A stretch of 20,000 nucleotides of DNA from Penaeus vannamei (GCF_042767895.1 NC_091569.1:13146155-13166154), one strand, 5' to 3'; shown: positions 11,296 to 20,000, counted from the first letter of the stretch. The notes: a model not told the origin generated them from the sequence alone. Made by a program: numbers and translations.

Positions 11296-11489
11296 GCGTC
11301 CGTAAAAAACCTTTTCTGTTTTTCCTCTTGATCTTTTCTCTCGTTCCCTCCGTGTCATTTTCTTGCTTCCGCCGGAAAAGAATCGCGCAAGCAATTAATC
11401 AAGCGAACACGCAAACAAAAGCGAATATAAACAGCCCGGGAAACGCGTCGGCGGGGAGGCGAGCGAGCAAGCAAGCGGAAAGAGTCAAC
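11296..11489. other. Spacer leading into GCAAGC minisatellite
   Basis: T/C-rich to about 11370, then CAAGC and CAAACA strings begin (AGCAATTAATCAAGCGAAC), apparently the oldest, most decayed edge of the following minisatellite. No gene is present. Confidence 0.5.
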
Positions 11490-12064
11490 ATGCAAACAGT
11501 GATGCAAGCCGACCGCCATGAAGCAAGCCTGTCGTGATACAAGCCAGTGGTGAGTGAAGCAAGGACAGAAGCAGGCAAGTAGGAAGACTAAACAGTAAGC
11601 AAGCAGGCAAGAAGAAAAAACAGCATAACAAGCCAGCAGTGAGTGAAGAAGGCAATGAAGCAAATAGCGAAACAAGCCAGTCGTAAACGAAGCAAGTAGT
11701 GAAGCAAGCAAGGAGGAAGAGTTGGCAAGTATCTAGTGAACCAGACTAGTAGGGAATGAAGCAAGCAGTGAAATAAACATACAAAGAATGAAGCAAGCAG
11801 TGGAACAAGCCTTTAACGGATGAAGCAAGCAGCGAAGCAAGCCTATAACGAATGAAGCAAGCAGCGAAGTAAGCCTATAACGAATGGAGCAAGCAGCGAA
11901 GTAAGCCTATAACGAATGAAGCAAGCAGTGGAACAAGCAAAAACGAATGAAGCAACCCAGCAGTGAATGAAGCAAGCAGCGAAGCAAGCCTATAACGAAT
12001 GAAGCAAGCAGTGGAACAAGCAAAAACGAATGAAGCAACCCAGCAGTGAATGAAGCAAGCAGCG
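11490..12064. repeat. 32-bp GAAGCAAGCAG minisatellite with 83-bp higher-order unit
   Basis: ATGAAGCAAGC-type starts occur at 11756, 11788, 11820, 11852, 11884 and 11916 (all 32 bp apart), then 11947, 11967, 11999, 12030 and 12050 (31, 20, 32, 31, 20). The last five form two copies of an 83-bp composite, identical over the 66 bases that can be compared. 11490-11755 is a decayed version with AAGCAAGC and CAAGCCAG variants. It stops sharply at GCGCGCCGCGG. The minus-strand open frames (SLLASFTAGLLHS-like) are repeat translation. Confidence 0.93.
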
Positions 12065-12226
12065 CGCCGCGGGGGGCGAGCGCGAGGCGAGGGCAGAGGC
12101 AGCGACGCTCGTATCGGGAGAAAGTTATTCGCGGCGCCTGATAGATGGCGCGGCGAGGTCAACACACGATCAGCTTGTAGACGCTAATTACGTGTAAAGA
12201 TTGATCACGCCTCTCTGCTGTTTCAT
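12065..12226. other. GC-rich edge and spacer
   Basis: Starts CpG-rich (GCGCGCCGCGGGGGGCGAGC) right at the end of the minisatellite and becomes ordinary sequence by about 12170. Nothing else is recognisable. Confidence 0.45.
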
Positions 12227-12575
12227 GTCCCTCCTCCCTTCCTCCTCCCTGCCCTCTCCCCTCTTCTCTTCGCTTCCCCTCCCTCTCCCTCCCCCTCTCT
12301 CTCTTTGCATCACGTTCTTGCTTGTATTGGAAGGCCCACTGTGATGTCCTTCTTTTCTCCTTCCCTACTTTCTTCCTTCCTTACTGCCTCCTCTCCTTTC
12401 TTTTTCCCTACTTCCCTTCTACCCTTCTTCCTTCCCCCCTTTGCATACCTCCTCCCTCTCACTTCCCTACCCGCTCTTCTTCTCCTCCCTCCCTCCCTCT
12501 CCCTCTCCCTCCTTCCTTTTCCCCTCTCCCTCCCTGTTCCCTCCCTTCCCCCTCTCCCTCCCCCTCCCCCCTCTC
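12227..12575. repeat. Pyrimidine tract (left arm)
   Basis: CCTCCC, CTTCCT and CCCTCTCC mixtures on the plus strand, interrupted by about 50 bases of ordinary sequence at 12306-12350. It faces a purine tract 175 bases downstream. Confidence 0.85.
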
Positions 12576-12750
12576 ACCACCACAACCCGAATCACCCATT
12601 GATCTTCCTCTTGAACCTCTAAAGTAATTATTCCATCGTTGTTGTTCCATGCCTGTTCCACGCGGCGCCCGGAAAAGCCAGCCGCCCGCCAGTCGCGTAT
12701 GCCCGCCCATCCGCCCACTTCGTATACCCGTTCTCCCGCCCACCTCATCT
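12576..12750. other. Spacer between pyrimidine and purine arms
   Basis: Non-repetitive, with CCGCCCGCC-rich sequence and small repeats of CCCGCCCA and GTATRCCCG at about 12685-12740. No gene is visible. Confidence 0.45.
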
Positions 12751-13445
12751 AGAAAGGGAAGGAAAGGAGGGAAGGACGGAGGGAGGGAGGCAAGAAAGGA
12801 AGGAAGGATGGGAGGAAAGAAGGGAGGGAGAAATGGAAGAAACGAGAAAGGAATACAAGAACAAAAGAAGAGAAAAAAAAAACGAAGAGCACTCTGGCAT
12901 GGAAGGAGAACGAAGGAAGTGGAAAATAAAAGCATTAAAGCAGGGATATTGAGGAGGGGAGGGGAAGGGGAGGGAACCACCAGGTCAGCGATTGTCGCGG
13001 CGAAGAGCTTACTGAACGACTTGAATTATTCCGAGAAGGAAGGGAGGGCCGGCAGGTGGGGTGCCGTCGAAATCTCTTATCTATATTGATATTGGAGACC
13101 ACGTCGATCACAGAGGGGAAGGGAGGGGAGAAGGGGAACTGAGAAGAGAAGGGGAGAGGAGAGGGGAAGGGGAGAGGGGAGAGGGGAGTAAGGGTTGGGG
13201 ACGAGAGAAAAGGAGAGGAGAGCGGAGGAGGAGGAGGACGAGATAAAAGGAGAGGAGAGCGGAGGGAGAAGAGGGGAAGTGAAGAGAGAAAAGGAGAGGG
13301 GAGGGGAAGGGAGGAGAGTGGAGGGAGAGGGAGGGAAGGAAAGGGGAGGGAGAGGGATGGTAGGAAAGGGGAGGGAGGGGAAGGGCCCAGAGGAGAAAAA
13401 TAGTAAGGAGAGAGCGATATAGATGAGGGGAGGGGACGGACGTAC
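12751..13445. repeat. Purine tract (right arm) with 37-bp tandem unit
   Basis: GGAAGG, GGGAGG and GAGAGGGG on the plus strand at 12751-12880, 12940-12975 and 13110-13440. A 37-bp unit starting GACGAG recurs at 13200 and 13237, with AAAAGGAGAGGAGAGCGGAG shared. Interruptions at about 12881-12940 and 12976-13109 are ordinary sequence. Confidence 0.85.
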
Positions 13446-13555
13446 GGGAAGGACTGTCACATTTTTCGAATCGCCAAGTTCGGAAGAAGCTGAAGAAGGA
13501 GAAAGGAAAAGTACGGAATGAAGTAGAAACTGAAAAGGAATTAGAAGTTAAATAA

Positions 13556-13599
13556 TGGTAATGATGATGATAATATTAATGATGATAATAATAATAATG

Positions 13600-13635
<36 letters not shown>

Positions 13636-13673
13636 TTAATTATAATAACAGTGATAATAATAATATTATTATA
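13556..13673. repeat. (AAT/ATG)n trinucleotide array
   Basis: ATGATGATGATAATATTAAT at the left edge, then near-perfect (AAT)n at about 13601-13633, then a degenerate right edge with ATTATTATAA. On the minus strand it is translated as an isoleucine run, which is artefactual. Confidence 0.93.
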
Positions 13674-13900
13674 AAGAAGAGGAAAGAGCAATATTCCGAA
13701 CGATCCGTCACGAGGTCTGCGCGGAGGAATACCCGGCCGCGTCACTCCCTCCGCGTGATTTACGGCGCCCTCCACCCCCTCCCCCCCCCCCCCTCTGCCG
13801 AGATGCCGCCGCCGAAAACTAGATTATTTTATCATATTTTTCCTAGTGTCTCTCAGTCTTCTTCTTTTTTCTGCTTCTCTCTCTCTCTCTCTTGTCTTTT
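13674..13900. other. Spacer with C run and T/C-rich edge
   Basis: CpG-containing sequence, a 13-base C run near 13779-13792, then a T/C-rich edge with (CT) at 13876-13891. No gene is supported. Confidence 0.45.
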
Positions 13901-14014
13901 TTTTTTCTTGAGATCTTGATTTATATCTTTAATTTTCGTGAGGTGGAGGGATGGAGGAAGGGGGTGGGGGAGGGGGGAGGGGGAGAGTGATCGAGTTTTT
14001 GGAAATCTTGAGTT

Positions 14015-14395
14015 ATGCAGATATATAGGATTGTTTTTTTCTTTTTGCATTTTTTGTCCAGGTATAGGAATGATTATTTTTACAGCGTTTCAAGGGAAGG
14101 AATTGAAAACCAGGTTGAGAATTTTATTTCGATAAATAAATTCTACTTTGGTCTTTTGTGGGAAATTCAATCCAGATTTCAGGTTGCATGGTTGTTTGGA
14201 GAATGCAGTGCTTTTATCCGATTCGTTTTATCTTTGATGTTTTTATCTTATCAAATTCTTGTATTTTATCTTTTACCTTATCAAAATCTTGGAATTATGA
14301 CCTACAAGGAAGTGCTTCGAGAGTCAGAATTAAGGGATATTAGTCCTTCCGTCATTGGTTATAAGGCGTATCTGGAGCAAGTTGTGTTCTGCTAG
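14015..14395 (+). other. Unassigned 126-codon open frame
   Basis: The longest open frame in non-repetitive AT-rich sequence upstream of 15 kb. The product would be hydrophobic and phenylalanine/tyrosine/leucine-rich with no family signature I recognise. There is no codon bias typical of an arthropod gene; T-rich codons simply reflect composition. An internal near-repeat, TTATCAAATTCTTG near 14247-14260 and TTATCAAAATCTTG near 14279-14292, is visible. Probably a chance frame. Confidence 0.1.
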
Positions 14396-14446
14396 ATGTC
14401 GTTCGCCAAAATGCACCTCAAGATGGAGTAAAAGACGACGGAGGTT

Positions 14447-14495
14447 GACTTGACTTGCTTTGACTTGCCTTGGCTTGCCTTGGCTTGACTTGAGA
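14447..14495. repeat. TTGACTTGCC/TTGGCTTGCC short tandem repeat
   Basis: Five- and ten-base units: GACTTGACTTGCTTTGACTT, then GCCTTGGCTTGCCTTGGCTT and GACTTGAG. The complement is AAGCCAAGGCAAG, which resembles the GCAAGC theme of the 11.5-12 kb minisatellite in inverse orientation. Confidence 0.8.
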
Positions 14496-14679
14496 AAAAC
14501 TATGCTATCCATTTTTTTTTTCATCCGAGCGACATGCTGCATCCGGGACTCGGAGTATGAGAAAAGCATCTGAAAGAAGGAAAAATAAAGGTGAATAGGT
14601 GGAGGCCAGGCAGGACGATCAAAGACAGGCACAAAGGCTAGATCAAGGTTTAGTAAGCTTAGGATTTCCCCGTCCTTCC
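14496..14679. other. Interval with no recognisable feature
   Basis: A T run at 14512-14521, then purine/GC-mixed ordinary sequence. No gene is visible. Confidence 0.45.
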
Positions 14680-15018
14680 TCCTCTCTCCTTCCCCTCCCT
14701 CCCTCTCTGTCCCTCCCCTCTCTCCTTCTCCCCTTCCTCCATCTGCTTATAGTATACGCCTTTTCTCCCTTACCTCCCCCCCTCCCCCTTCCTTCGTACC
14801 CTTTTCCCCCGCCATAGTATACATTCCCTCCCCATCACCCCTCCCTCCTTCACTCTCTACTTGCCCTCCCCCTTCTCTACGTACCCCCCTTTCCTACTTA
14901 CCTCCCCTCCCCCCCTCCCTCCATATCCGACAGACGACCCCCCTTCCCTCCCTCCCTCTCTACGTACCCCCCCACCTTGCATAGTTACCCCCTCCCTTCC
15001 TCCCTCCCCCTCCCCCTA
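14680..15018. repeat. Pyrimidine repeats with ACGTACCCCC units
   Basis: CTACGTACCCCC starts at 14877 and 14960 (83 bp apart), and CCGACAGACGA at 14927 has a counterpart CCGACAAACGA at 15020 (93 bp apart). ATAGTATAC occurs at about 14749 and 14813. The block is thus a diverged tandem repeat of roughly 64 to 93 bp embedded in CT-rich sequence. Confidence 0.8.
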
Positions 15019-15390
15019 CCCGACAAACGAGCCTGTCGGAGCCGGAAGAATGATATTGTTGAGGAGTCCCCGTAAGCCGGCCGGCCTCCCCTTCGTAAGG
15101 ACGTCTCTAAGCCGGCATCTGAGGCTGTGACAAGTTTCTTTCGGATAATAGACGTGATCGGATTAGGGCGGACAGTGGTCGCTCCTGGAATTGGGGGGGG
15201 CGGTGAGGCGGGTGTGCGGTCGGGGGAGGGGAGGAGGTAGGGGTAAAGAGGGGGGGAGAGGGTTTAGGGATTGCTTCGCTGGGTTAGCGGGGTGGGGTGG
15301 AGGGGTGGAGGGGTGGGGGTTTAATGCTGGTGGAGTGGGTTCCAGTTCTCTTTGGAGTTTTGTGTTTATATAGGCCTTTTGAGGGAAATG
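15019..15390. other. Spacer with G-rich segment
   Basis: GC-rich with the repeated strings TAAGCCGGC near 15073 and 15109, then a G-rich segment (15188-15320) with many GGGG and GGTGGGG runs and G-quadruplex potential. No gene is supported. Confidence 0.5.
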
Positions 15391-15646
15391 CTCGCTCGAT
15401 TCACTCACTCACTTGCTTAATCGCTTACTCAACTCAAATAACTCACTCTTTCACACTTAACTCACTCACATACTCTCTTACTCACTCACTCACTCTCTCA
15501 CTCATTTAATCACTCACTTACTCATTTAATCACTCACTCACTCACTCACTCACCCACTCACTCACTCATTCACTCACCCACTCACTCACTCACCAACTCA
15601 CCCACTCACCCACTCACTCACTCACTCACTCACTCACCCACTCACT
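15391..15646. repeat. (CACT)n tetranucleotide array
   Basis: Degenerate at the left (CACTTGCTTAATCGCTTACT) and near-perfect from about 15478 to 15646, with CACC and TAAT variants. Short CTAT units follow at 15661-15675. Confidence 0.95.
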
Positions 15647-15675
15647 TAGTGTCCTCTTCACTATCTATCTGTCTA

Positions 15676-16138
15676 TCCATCTGTCAAACTCTCCATAGAA
15701 AATGAATAGAGCGGCAAGTATATAATTCATCTAAAGAATACTTAAACACTTTGGAAAGGGGCGCTGAGGATCCACGCGCAGGAATTTGCAACTTTTATGA
15801 ATTTCCAGCAATGATATGACCGATGGTGCAACAGGGAATTCAGTGCAATTGATATGGAAACAGAATTACTTTTTTTTTTCTTTTTTGAATTATATGCTCA
15901 GTGTGCTTTGTTCGAATTGTATGAGTAGTTCCGGCCGTTGTGATGTCAAGAAATCTGATACAGCGGTAAAGTGCATTTAGTCTGTAAGGGTCGTTCTCGT
16001 CGGGAGTATTGTGTGCGTAAATCGCTAATGTACGCTAATGATGATGAGGGGGGGGGGCATGATGGTGTTTTTGTGTGACGTAATCGGGATAGTTTGAACT
16101 CAGTGGTATAAAAAAGGGGAAAAATCTGTCTTAAATAT
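15676..16138. other. AT-rich interval with no recognisable feature
   Basis: Non-repetitive AT-rich sequence with T runs near 15870-15886 and a G run at 16049-16057. No coding, RNA or mobile-element signal is visible. Confidence 0.5.
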
Positions 16139-16235
16139 GATGGTGAAACTGATGATATTGATGTAGTGATGATAAAAGGATGATTTTGAGATGCGGGTTA
16201 TGATAATGATGATGATTTTGATGGTGATAATAACG
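16139..16235. repeat. Degenerate GAT trinucleotide tract
   Basis: TGATGATATTGATGTAGTGA and TGATAATGATGATGATTTTG: a weak trinucleotide tract of the same family as 17490-17700. Confidence 0.75.
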
Positions 16236-16564
16236 AGAGAGTTATAATATGGTGAGTAATATGGACGCTAACGCTCTTCTATTTATGCGTCGGGTTTCAA
16301 ATAAAGTGAAGCGGCGTTGGGGAAGATGAAAGGGCGAGGCACAGAGCGTAGAAGAGGAGTGAGTGCCATGAATATCAGTATAATAAAGACGAAGTGCCAA
16401 GGACGAGGGTTGTGAAAAAGGCAGAGTTGCAAGGCTCAGCGGTTGCATTGTGTGTCGGGTGAGAAGCGCTGGGATTTGTTATGCGAGGTTATTGGCATTT
16501 GCTGTTGAAGTTTATTTTCATTGTTGTGGAAGAGTGCGGGGTTATTAATGACTTCTTTTTTTAT
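16236..16564. other. Interval with no recognisable feature
   Basis: Ordinary mixed sequence with several purine-rich strings (GAAGATGAAAGGGCGAGG). No gene is visible. Confidence 0.45.
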
Positions 16565-16850
16565 CCTTCTTATCGCTTCTTCCCTCCCTCCTTCCTATCT
16601 CTCTTCCCTTTTTTTACCGCTTCTTCACCTTCCCCATCGCCTCTTCCCCTCCCTCTCTTCATGTCCTTCCCCTCCCTCTCCCTATCCCCTTCCACCTCCC
16701 GCTCCCCAGCCCCTTCCCCCTATCATCTCCCCAGCCCTTTCCCCCTTCCCTCCCCGTCCCCCTTTCCTCTCCCCAGCCCCTTCCCCCTTTCCTCTCCCCA
16801 TCCCTCCCCCCTTCCCTTTCCCTCCCTCTCCCCGTCCCCCACTTCAGTTA
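16565..16850. repeat. Pyrimidine minisatellite (CCCCAGCCCCTTCCC)
   Basis: C/T-rich. The string CCCCAGCCC recurs near 16706, 16730 and 16773, and CCTTTCCTCTCCCC-type units follow. It passes into unique sequence at about 16851. Confidence 0.85.
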
Positions 16851-17058
16851 CTCGTCGCGTGTGCGTCGAATGTGTTGTTAATCGCTTCAAAGTTCCTCTT
16901 TTGCTCGTAGATTATACTTCATTTTCATTTTATGCTTCGCGTTAATTCCGCTTTTTATTTTTATTCCTCCTATTCATTATGCACTTAGATGTATTTTTAT
17001 GCTGTTGTTTCTTTTTGCTATCGCTCCCGCTCATAATATGCTTGTATGTATTTGTATA
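16851..17058. other. Interval with no recognisable feature
   Basis: AT-rich with TATGCTTG/TATGCTGTTG repeats at its right edge. No gene is visible. Confidence 0.45.
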
Positions 17059-17276
17059 TGCTGTTGCTATTGTTGTTGTTGTTGGTGATGGTGGTTTAGG
17101 TATTGTTGTTGTTGGTTGTGGTGTTATTGGTGGTGATGGAGGTATTGTTGCTGTTGTTGACGGTAGTATAATTATTGTTGTTGGTGGTGGTATTATTGTT
17201 GCTGTTGTCGTTGGCACTGCTGTTAGCCTTATATTTATTAGTAGAGGCATTGTTGTTGTTGTTGTTATCGCCGTCG
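17059..17276. repeat. Degenerate (TTG/GTG)n trinucleotide array
   Basis: GTTGTTGTTGGTGATGGTGG-type sequence with period three, interrupted by ATTATT and GCTGTTG. It is open on both strands (valine-rich on plus, threonine-rich on minus) because of composition. Confidence 0.88.
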
Positions 17277-17489
17277 TCATTGCTATTACCCGTGTCGGCG
17301 GCTCCGCAGGGACCCGAGGAAGTCGCCGGTGAGACATTACACGCAGGACGCGAGCCGACAGCCAGATCCTGTGGAAATGTTTATTACCCTAGAGGGACGG
17401 CGTCGAGAGGGAGGCGCGGGCGGGGGGGGGGGGGGGGTAGGCCTGGCTGGGATTGGGCGTGACAGGGCGTGGGTGATAGGCATTGATGG
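17277..17489. other. GC-rich spacer with G16 run
   Basis: CpG-rich (GTGTCGGCGGCTCCGCAGGG) with a run of 16 G at 17422-17437. An AG/GT pair surrounding about 19 bases (about 17311-17331) resembles a micro-exon but has no support. Confidence 0.4.
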
Positions 17490-17705
17490 TGATTGTAATG
17501 ATACTGAGGAATATACTGATGATAGTACTGAGAATTATGAAAATGATGATGATATGATAATAGTAATGATGGTGATGATACTATTGATAGTGATATCAAT
17601 AATAATGATGATGATGGTAATGATAGTAACAATGTAGATAGTAATGATCTGATGATGATATTGATAGTAGCAGTGATGGTAAGGATGATCATAATACTTA
17701 TAATT
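17490..17705. repeat. Degenerate (GAT/ATA)n tract
   Basis: TGATGATGATATTGATAGTA-type sequence with period three. It is AT-rich and open in several frames, with no coding meaning. Confidence 0.85.
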
Positions 17706-17940
17706 ACATCTAAGCCCCTTCCCCCAACTTCATCCACCCACCCTACCTGCCTGCCTAGCCCCCCCCGCTCATCCTCACGCCCCCCCCCCCCTCATCCGTC
17801 GCAACGCCAGCAGCGCGCGCGGGATTCCGTGTGAAGACGCCCGGGAAAGATTTATAAAAGACGTGTAGCAGGATCTTAAGGTGTCCGGCGAGGCTCCTCC
17901 GGGCTGATCCTCCGGGATCTCGGCCCGCCAGGTCCTCGTG
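17706..17940. other. C-rich to GC-rich interval with candidate TATA-like string
   Basis: Starts C-rich (C runs near 17760 and 17781-17790), then CpG-rich. GATTTATAAAAGACG lies at 17849-17863 and could be a TATA box, but no initiator is evident at the proper distance. On the minus strand about 17810-17942 stays open in two frames downstream of a strong pyrimidine tract; see findings. Confidence 0.3.
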
Positions 17941-18290
<350 letters not shown>

Positions 18291-18545
18291 AGTGTGAGTG
18301 AGCGAGCGTATGCGTGCGCGCGTGTCTACCTGCCCGCGTCTGTCTTGTCTGTGCATCCCCGTCCTATTCGCAGCGACGCATGGTATTCCTCACTCAGCCT
18401 CGGTCCCCGTCGCGCCGTTTCCGTCACGTGCCCGGCCGTCGTCACCGCGCGCAAAACCTCGTTAATTTTGCGTCTCGTCACTGGGGTTTCTATTTTTTTC
18501 TTACATCTTTTCTTATTATATTTTTCTTTCTTCTTTTTATCCTTT
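18291..18545. other. GC-rich then T-rich interval
   Basis: Starts GTGAGTGAGCGAGCGTATGC and is CpG-rich to about 18470 (CCGTCACGTG, CGTCGTCACCGCGCGC), then T-rich. No gene is visible. Confidence 0.45.
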
Positions 18546-18547
18546 TT

Positions 18548-18842
18548 TGTTATTGTTCGTTGTGTGTTGTTGTTGTTTTGGTGTTATTGTAGTGGTAAGC
18601 AACAGTAGTTGTTTTTTTGTTGTAATAGTAGCTGTAGTATTAGTAGTAATAATAGTTGTTATTGGAGTATCAGTAGAAGTAGCAGTCATAGTCGTAGTAG
18701 TAATAGTAGTTAATGTTATTGTTGTAGCAGTCATTGTTGTAGTTATTGGAGTATCAGTAGAAGTAGCAGTCATAGTCGTAGTAGTAATAGTAGTTAATGC
18801 TATTGTTGTAGCAGTCATTATTGCTGTTATCTTACAAGCTGT
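18548..18842. repeat. (TTG/GTA)n tract containing an 84-bp tandem duplication
   Basis: Period-three GTTGTT and GTAGTA sequence. 18661-18744 and 18745-18828 are two adjacent copies of an 84-bp unit starting ATTGGAGTATCAGTAG, differing at four positions near the 3' side. As 84 is a multiple of three the plus strand stays open (a valine/isoleucine-rich 28-residue repeat), but composition explains this. Confidence 0.95.
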
Positions 18843-18952
18843 TGTTGCTGCTCTGCCTTGCGTCCCGCGATACCCTCCGCCTCCTCGATCCTCGTTCTCA
18901 ACCCTGGCAAGTTTCCTCGTAAAGTCCTGGCCGGCGCGTTTATGCTTAGATA

Positions 18953-19384
18953 ATGCGTGGGCGGCTGCTGTTTCTCCTCGCAAGGGCTTGTTGCTTGAAG
19001 GCTCTGGCGACGTTGAATGCGCCCGCCGTGCTTGGGTTTCTGTTGTGCGTCTCTCTCTCTCTCTCACTCCCCTGGTTTATTCAGTTACCGCTGTTCTTGT
19101 TGGTTTTATTCCCGGTTGCCCGCTCTCCCTTTCAGCTCCTTAATTTATCTCATTTTCTACGGTTATGGAAGCGTGCAGGAGGGACCTTCCTTCTGGGAAA
19201 TTTAACGGCTACTGGCGCGTCATGTCCGCGCCCCTCCCTCTTTAAACACCGCGTTGCAAGTTTAGAACCGCCTGTTTCGAGCTGGTTCGACTCCCGGATC
19301 CGAAACACACGCCAGGACGAGTTAGCGGTTGTGTGTTTCGGATCCTTGGGAGTCGAAAAAAGGGGTTTGCATTGGCTACGCTAA
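18953..19384 (+). other. Unassigned 143-codon open frame
   Basis: A non-microsatellite open frame whose product would begin with a hydrophobic leucine-rich half (partly forced by a CT-rich segment at about 19049-19066) and end in a polar half that overlaps the inverted repeat at 19286-19357. No domain, signal or homologue is recognised, and codon use is unremarkable. Probably chance, but it is the longest such frame. Confidence 0.1.
19286..19357. repeat. 25/27-bp inverted repeat (hairpin)
   Basis: Left arm 19286-19310, right arm 19331-19357, loop 19311-19330. The arms are fully complementary except for a two-base insertion in the right arm, with CGACTCCC and GGATCCGAAACACAC matching GTGTGTTTCGGATCC and GGGAGTCG. 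Pairing stops at both ends. The left arm also resembles a tRNA B box (GGTTCGACTCCCGG). Confidence 0.92.
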
Positions 19385-19399
19385 TTGGGGACATTGGTG

Positions 19400-19713
19400 G
19401 GGACTGTACTTTCTTCTTCTTCTTCTCTTTCTCATTCAAATTCTTCTCGTCGTCCTCCTCTTCCCCCTTTTCTTCTTTTTTTTCTATTTCTCCACCTCTT
19501 CCTCTTCCCCTCTCCTCCTTCCCCTTCCCTCTCCTCCCCCTCCATCCCCTCCTCCTCCTCCCCCTTCCTCCCTCCTCCTCCCCCCCTTCCCCTCCTCCCC
19601 CCTTCCCCCTCCTCCTCCCCCCCTTCCCCTCCTCCCCCTCCTCCCCCTCCTCCTCCTCCCCCTTCCCCCTCCTTCCCCTTCTCCCTCCCCCTCCTCCTTC
19701 TCCTCCTCCTCCT
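19400..19713. repeat. Pyrimidine tract with CTC/CCT trinucleotides
   Basis: CTTCTTCTTCTTCTC at the left edge, then CCTCCTCCCC and CCCCTTCCCC mixtures. The plus strand is almost entirely C and T. Serine/proline-rich frames over it are artefacts. Confidence 0.9.
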
Positions 19714-20000
19714 TAGGTTGACTCTGTGCCTCTGCTTTCTTCTCCCGTCTCGTCAAATGCAAACGGCGGATGTATCTTCCTTTCATCTTGATTTCACAGT
19801 GTCTGCTCTTCCTTCCCTGCTGTCTCCTCTTTACTCGGGTATATTTCTTCTCGTATTCTCGCTTCCCCATTTAAGCCTTTTGGTCTTACTTCTCATGTTA
19901 TATGTATTTTCCCCCCGTTCATAACCGTTCAGTGTTTAGGTGACGGGCATTCTTTCGTACATTTTTCTCTCACGTTTTATGTCGGGTTTCATCTCTCCCG
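19714..20000. other. Interval with no recognisable feature
   Basis: T/C-rich but non-repetitive to the end of the window. No coding, RNA or mobile-element signal is visible, though a feature could continue beyond the edge. Confidence 0.45.

Noticed and set aside
11490..12064. CRISPR-like array
   Set aside because: Units are contiguous and homologous along their length with no unique spacers; it is a eukaryotic minisatellite.
11355..12165. Minus-strand leucine/alanine/serine-rich open frames
   Set aside because: They track the 32-bp minisatellite; the repeated LLASF-type peptide is the repeat itself.
17311..17332. 19-base micro-exon between CCGCAG and GTGAGA
   Set aside because: Splice-like dinucleotides alone are common; there are no flanking exons to join.
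19240..19312. Plus-strand tRNA gene with B box GGTTCGACTCCCGG
   Set aside because: No convincing A box at the right distance and no acceptor stem; the B-box string is part of the inverted repeat.

Overview
No protein-coding gene, rRNA, functional tRNA, CRISPR array or intact transposon could be supported in this window. It is eukaryotic, gene-poor DNA packed with simple-sequence repeats. By hand tally, near-perfect microsatellites fill about 15% of it, and with degenerate microsatellites, minisatellites and long one-strand purine or pyrimidine tracts the figure is about 40%. The mix of long (AC)n, (AT)n and (CT)n runs, compound arrays and degenerate trinucleotide blocks resembles penaeid shrimp (decapod crustacean) genomes, which are known for extreme microsatellite content. 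That assignment is an inference from repeat style, because no gene anchors it. Most long open frames here are translations of repeats (CVCV, SLSL, ERER, HTHT, IYIY) and were not called.

Layout, 1-5640: an (AT)n(AC)n array (158-455), a poly-A run (896-935), a CpG-rich patch with a GC box (about 1140-1400), degenerate AC tracts (1575-1670, 2008-2188), a five-part compound microsatellite running into a purine tract (2541-3040), a G-rich minisatellite (3376-3625), and three large pyrimidine arrays (4005-4556, 4831-5098, 5377-5640).

Layout, 5640-12225: a probable decayed tRNA-derived SINE on the minus strand (5640-5790), ordinary AT-rich sequence, degenerate ATC-type repeats and a 36-bp minisatellite (6411-6800), pyrimidine tracts (7268-7450, 7640-8110), (AT)n and a pentamer array (8409-8640), a dense cluster of TAATT homeodomain-type motifs (8948-9140), AC/AT/TAA arrays (9280-9754), a CpG-rich island with a short coding-like frame (10341-10860), a (CT)n(CA)n(TA)n array (10959-11295), and a 32-bp GCAAGC-type minisatellite with recent higher-order duplication (11490-12064).

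Layout, 12225-20000: facing pyrimidine and purine arms (12227-13445), a TAA block (13556-13673), a 381-bp unassigned open frame in AT-rich DNA (14015-14395), pyrimidine repeats (14680-15018), a CACT array (15391-15646), more pyrimidine tracts (16565-16850), four trinucleotide-type blocks, one holding a recent 84-bp tandem duplication (18661-18828), (GA)n (18068-18175), a 25/27-bp inverted repeat (19286-19357) and a final pyrimidine block (19400-19713).

No genes can be seen working together. The better candidates for function are non-coding: the TAATT cluster, the CpG-rich islands with GC boxes, and the perfect-arm hairpin. The rest is most simply explained by replication slippage and unequal exchange.
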